From Pseudobdellovibrionaceae bacterium (GTDB lineage Bacteria > Bdellovibrionota > Bdellovibrionia > Bdellovibrionales > Bdellovibrionaceae), in NCBI GenBank assembly GCA_021731025.1, contig JAKFYD010000059.1, positions 1-34,176 on the forward strand: a stretch of DNA of 34,176 bases. Direction: 5' to 3'. A model generated the notes under the pieces. That model saw nothing but the letters and a program-made list of their open reading frames with translations, ran no database searches and was not told the DNA's origin. The position numbers and the translations under genes are program-made. Below, piece after piece: positions 33,217 to 34,176 of this stretch (positions are counted from its first letter, which is position 1; each line of letters opens with the position of its first letter).

Positions 33217-34176
33217 AAGCCCCATGGGAGGTGGAAGTGTTTCGTGGTTCTCACCGCGAAAGCCTTCATCGGGTGGCACTCTCTGTTGTTGATCTGGACG
33301 GCCATTCCGTTCAGGGAGCTGGTGACGTCGACTATCCTGTTTATCCTCGGTCGGCGATTAAATTTTTGCAGGCCATTCCTTTTGTCGAGACCGGAGCTTT
33401 TCAGTCCTATCAATTGGGACCAAAACATTTGGCCTTAGCTTGTGCATCTCATCAGGCGGAATCTTTTCATTTAGAAATTCTTTCGGAATGGATTTTCAAA
33501 CTGAAATTACGAGACGAAGATTTAGCTTGCGGTCCTCAGCTGTCTCCTCACAAGCCAACGGCTGAAGCATTAATTCAACAAAAAAAACCGCTGATGCGTT
33601 TAATGAATAATTGTTCAGGGAAACATCTAGGAATGTTAACGACAGCCTTATTTCAACGAGAACCCGTGAAGGATTACCATTTAGCTTCTCACCCTGTGCA
33701 GAAAAGAATTGCTCAGGTCTTAAAAGAACTTTCTGGATTTGATTTTACAAAAGCCAATTACGGAATTGATGGTTGTGGAATTCCCACTTACTCGGCGCCG
33801 TTAAAAACTTGGTCTGTCGCCATGGCGAATTTGCTCAATACGAAAAATTCTTCCGAGCGCCAAAAAGTTTTTGCTACTATTTTGGAGGCCGTCCTTCAGC
33901 ATCCTGAGCTTGTCTCTGGATCCGAGCAGATGGACCTTAAAATCCAGAAGTTAGCTCGGGGAAAAATCATCTTGAAGTCGGGTGCTGAAGGATTTTGCTG
34001 TGGTCTTCTGCCCGAAAAAGGTTTAGCTTTCGCCCTAAAGGTATTGGATGGAAACGGGCGAGCCGTACCCGCGGCAATTCTTGGAGTTTTGCGGGATCAC
34101 GCCCAGCTTCCTGAAGAGCTCATGGATAAAATGGGCCGCTTGCTGACTCCAGAAATTACAAATACTCGCCAGGAAA
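33207..34176 (+). CDS. Type II L-asparaginase (Rhizobium etli ReAV type), 3' end missing
   Basis: From ATG 33207-33209 a frame runs open to the window edge (323 codons and one base). It belongs to the asparaginase II family that resembles beta-lactamases rather than E. coli AnsB. The R. etli ReAV active-site residues are all present one position later: S49 and K52 in PRSAIK, S81 in ACASH, C136 and K139 in NNCSGKH, and C190 in DGCGIPTY. The enzyme hydrolyses asparagine to aspartate and ammonia. No signal peptide is seen, so it is cytosolic. GAGG lies six bases upstream of the ATG. The ten-base overlap with ruvB means coupled translation with a recombination operon. Confidence 0.9.
   Translation, partial: MQLKAPWEVEVFRGSHRESLHRVALSVVDLDGHSVQGAGDVDYPVYPRSAIKFLQAIPFVETGAFQSYQLGPKHLALACASHQAESFHLEILSEWIFKLKLRDEDLACGPQLSPHKPTAEALIQQKKPLMRLMNNCSGKHLGMLTTALFQREPVKDYHLASHPVQKRIAQVLKELSGFDFTKANYGIDGCGIPTYSAPLKTWSVAMANLLNTKNSSERQKVFATILEAVLQHPELVSGSEQMDLKIQKLARGKIILKSGAEGFCCGLLPEKGLAFALKVLDGNGRAVPAAILGVLRDHAQLPEELMDKMGRLLTPEITNTRQE

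Overview
The window looks like chromosomal DNA of a Gram-negative, Bdellovibrio-like bacterium. Support comes from an outer-membrane biogenesis and efflux gene run (TamB, a multi-POTRA Omp85 protein, adaptor, RND pump, TolC-like channel), moderate A+T content by eye (not calculated), and a stand-alone HNH protein of the kind I associate with Bdellovibrionota. The species assignment is inference. No rRNA, tRNA or CRISPR array was seen.

Left edge (1-598): the first 126 bases look like the end of an insertion sequence with the start of its transposase. It appears to have landed just behind the signal peptide of a small exported-protein gene, leaving a 41-codon fragment. Bases 599-4880 form a minus-strand peroxide-defence unit, perR-ahpC-ahpD-pepN. 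Its promoter is covered by palindromic PerR-like half-sites. PerR keeps the regulatory metal ligands but lacks the structural zinc cysteines. AhpC and AhpD are of the mycobacterial kind, which work together.

5082-8035 (plus strand) holds a periplasmic di-haem cytochrome and a glycine-zipper envelope protein with three C-terminal SRYxNGSSPx repeats, closed by a strong bidirectional terminator. 8114-14527 (minus strand) is a 2-methylcitrate (propionate) cluster, prpD-prpB-prpC, that continues with almost no gaps into a PhoD-like lipoprotein and a family 5 peptide/nickel-type solute-binding protein. msrA and an HNH nuclease follow (14644-16063).

16392-31007 (minus strand) is one long co-oriented run: TPR protein, elongation factor P, TPR protein, TamB, an Omp85 protein with about seven POTRA units, a short adaptor without an alpha-hairpin, an RND pump and a TolC-like channel. 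Many junctions are 4-base stop/start overlaps. It seems to link outer-membrane assembly with efflux. Divergent from it, 31079-34176 (plus strand) is ruvC-ruvA-ruvB followed by a type II (Rhizobium etli type) L-asparaginase cut off by the window end.

Several genes start with TTG or GTG (prpD, the second TPR gene, tamB, the Omp85 gene, the adaptor). These starts were chosen from Shine-Dalgarno position and stop/start overlap.
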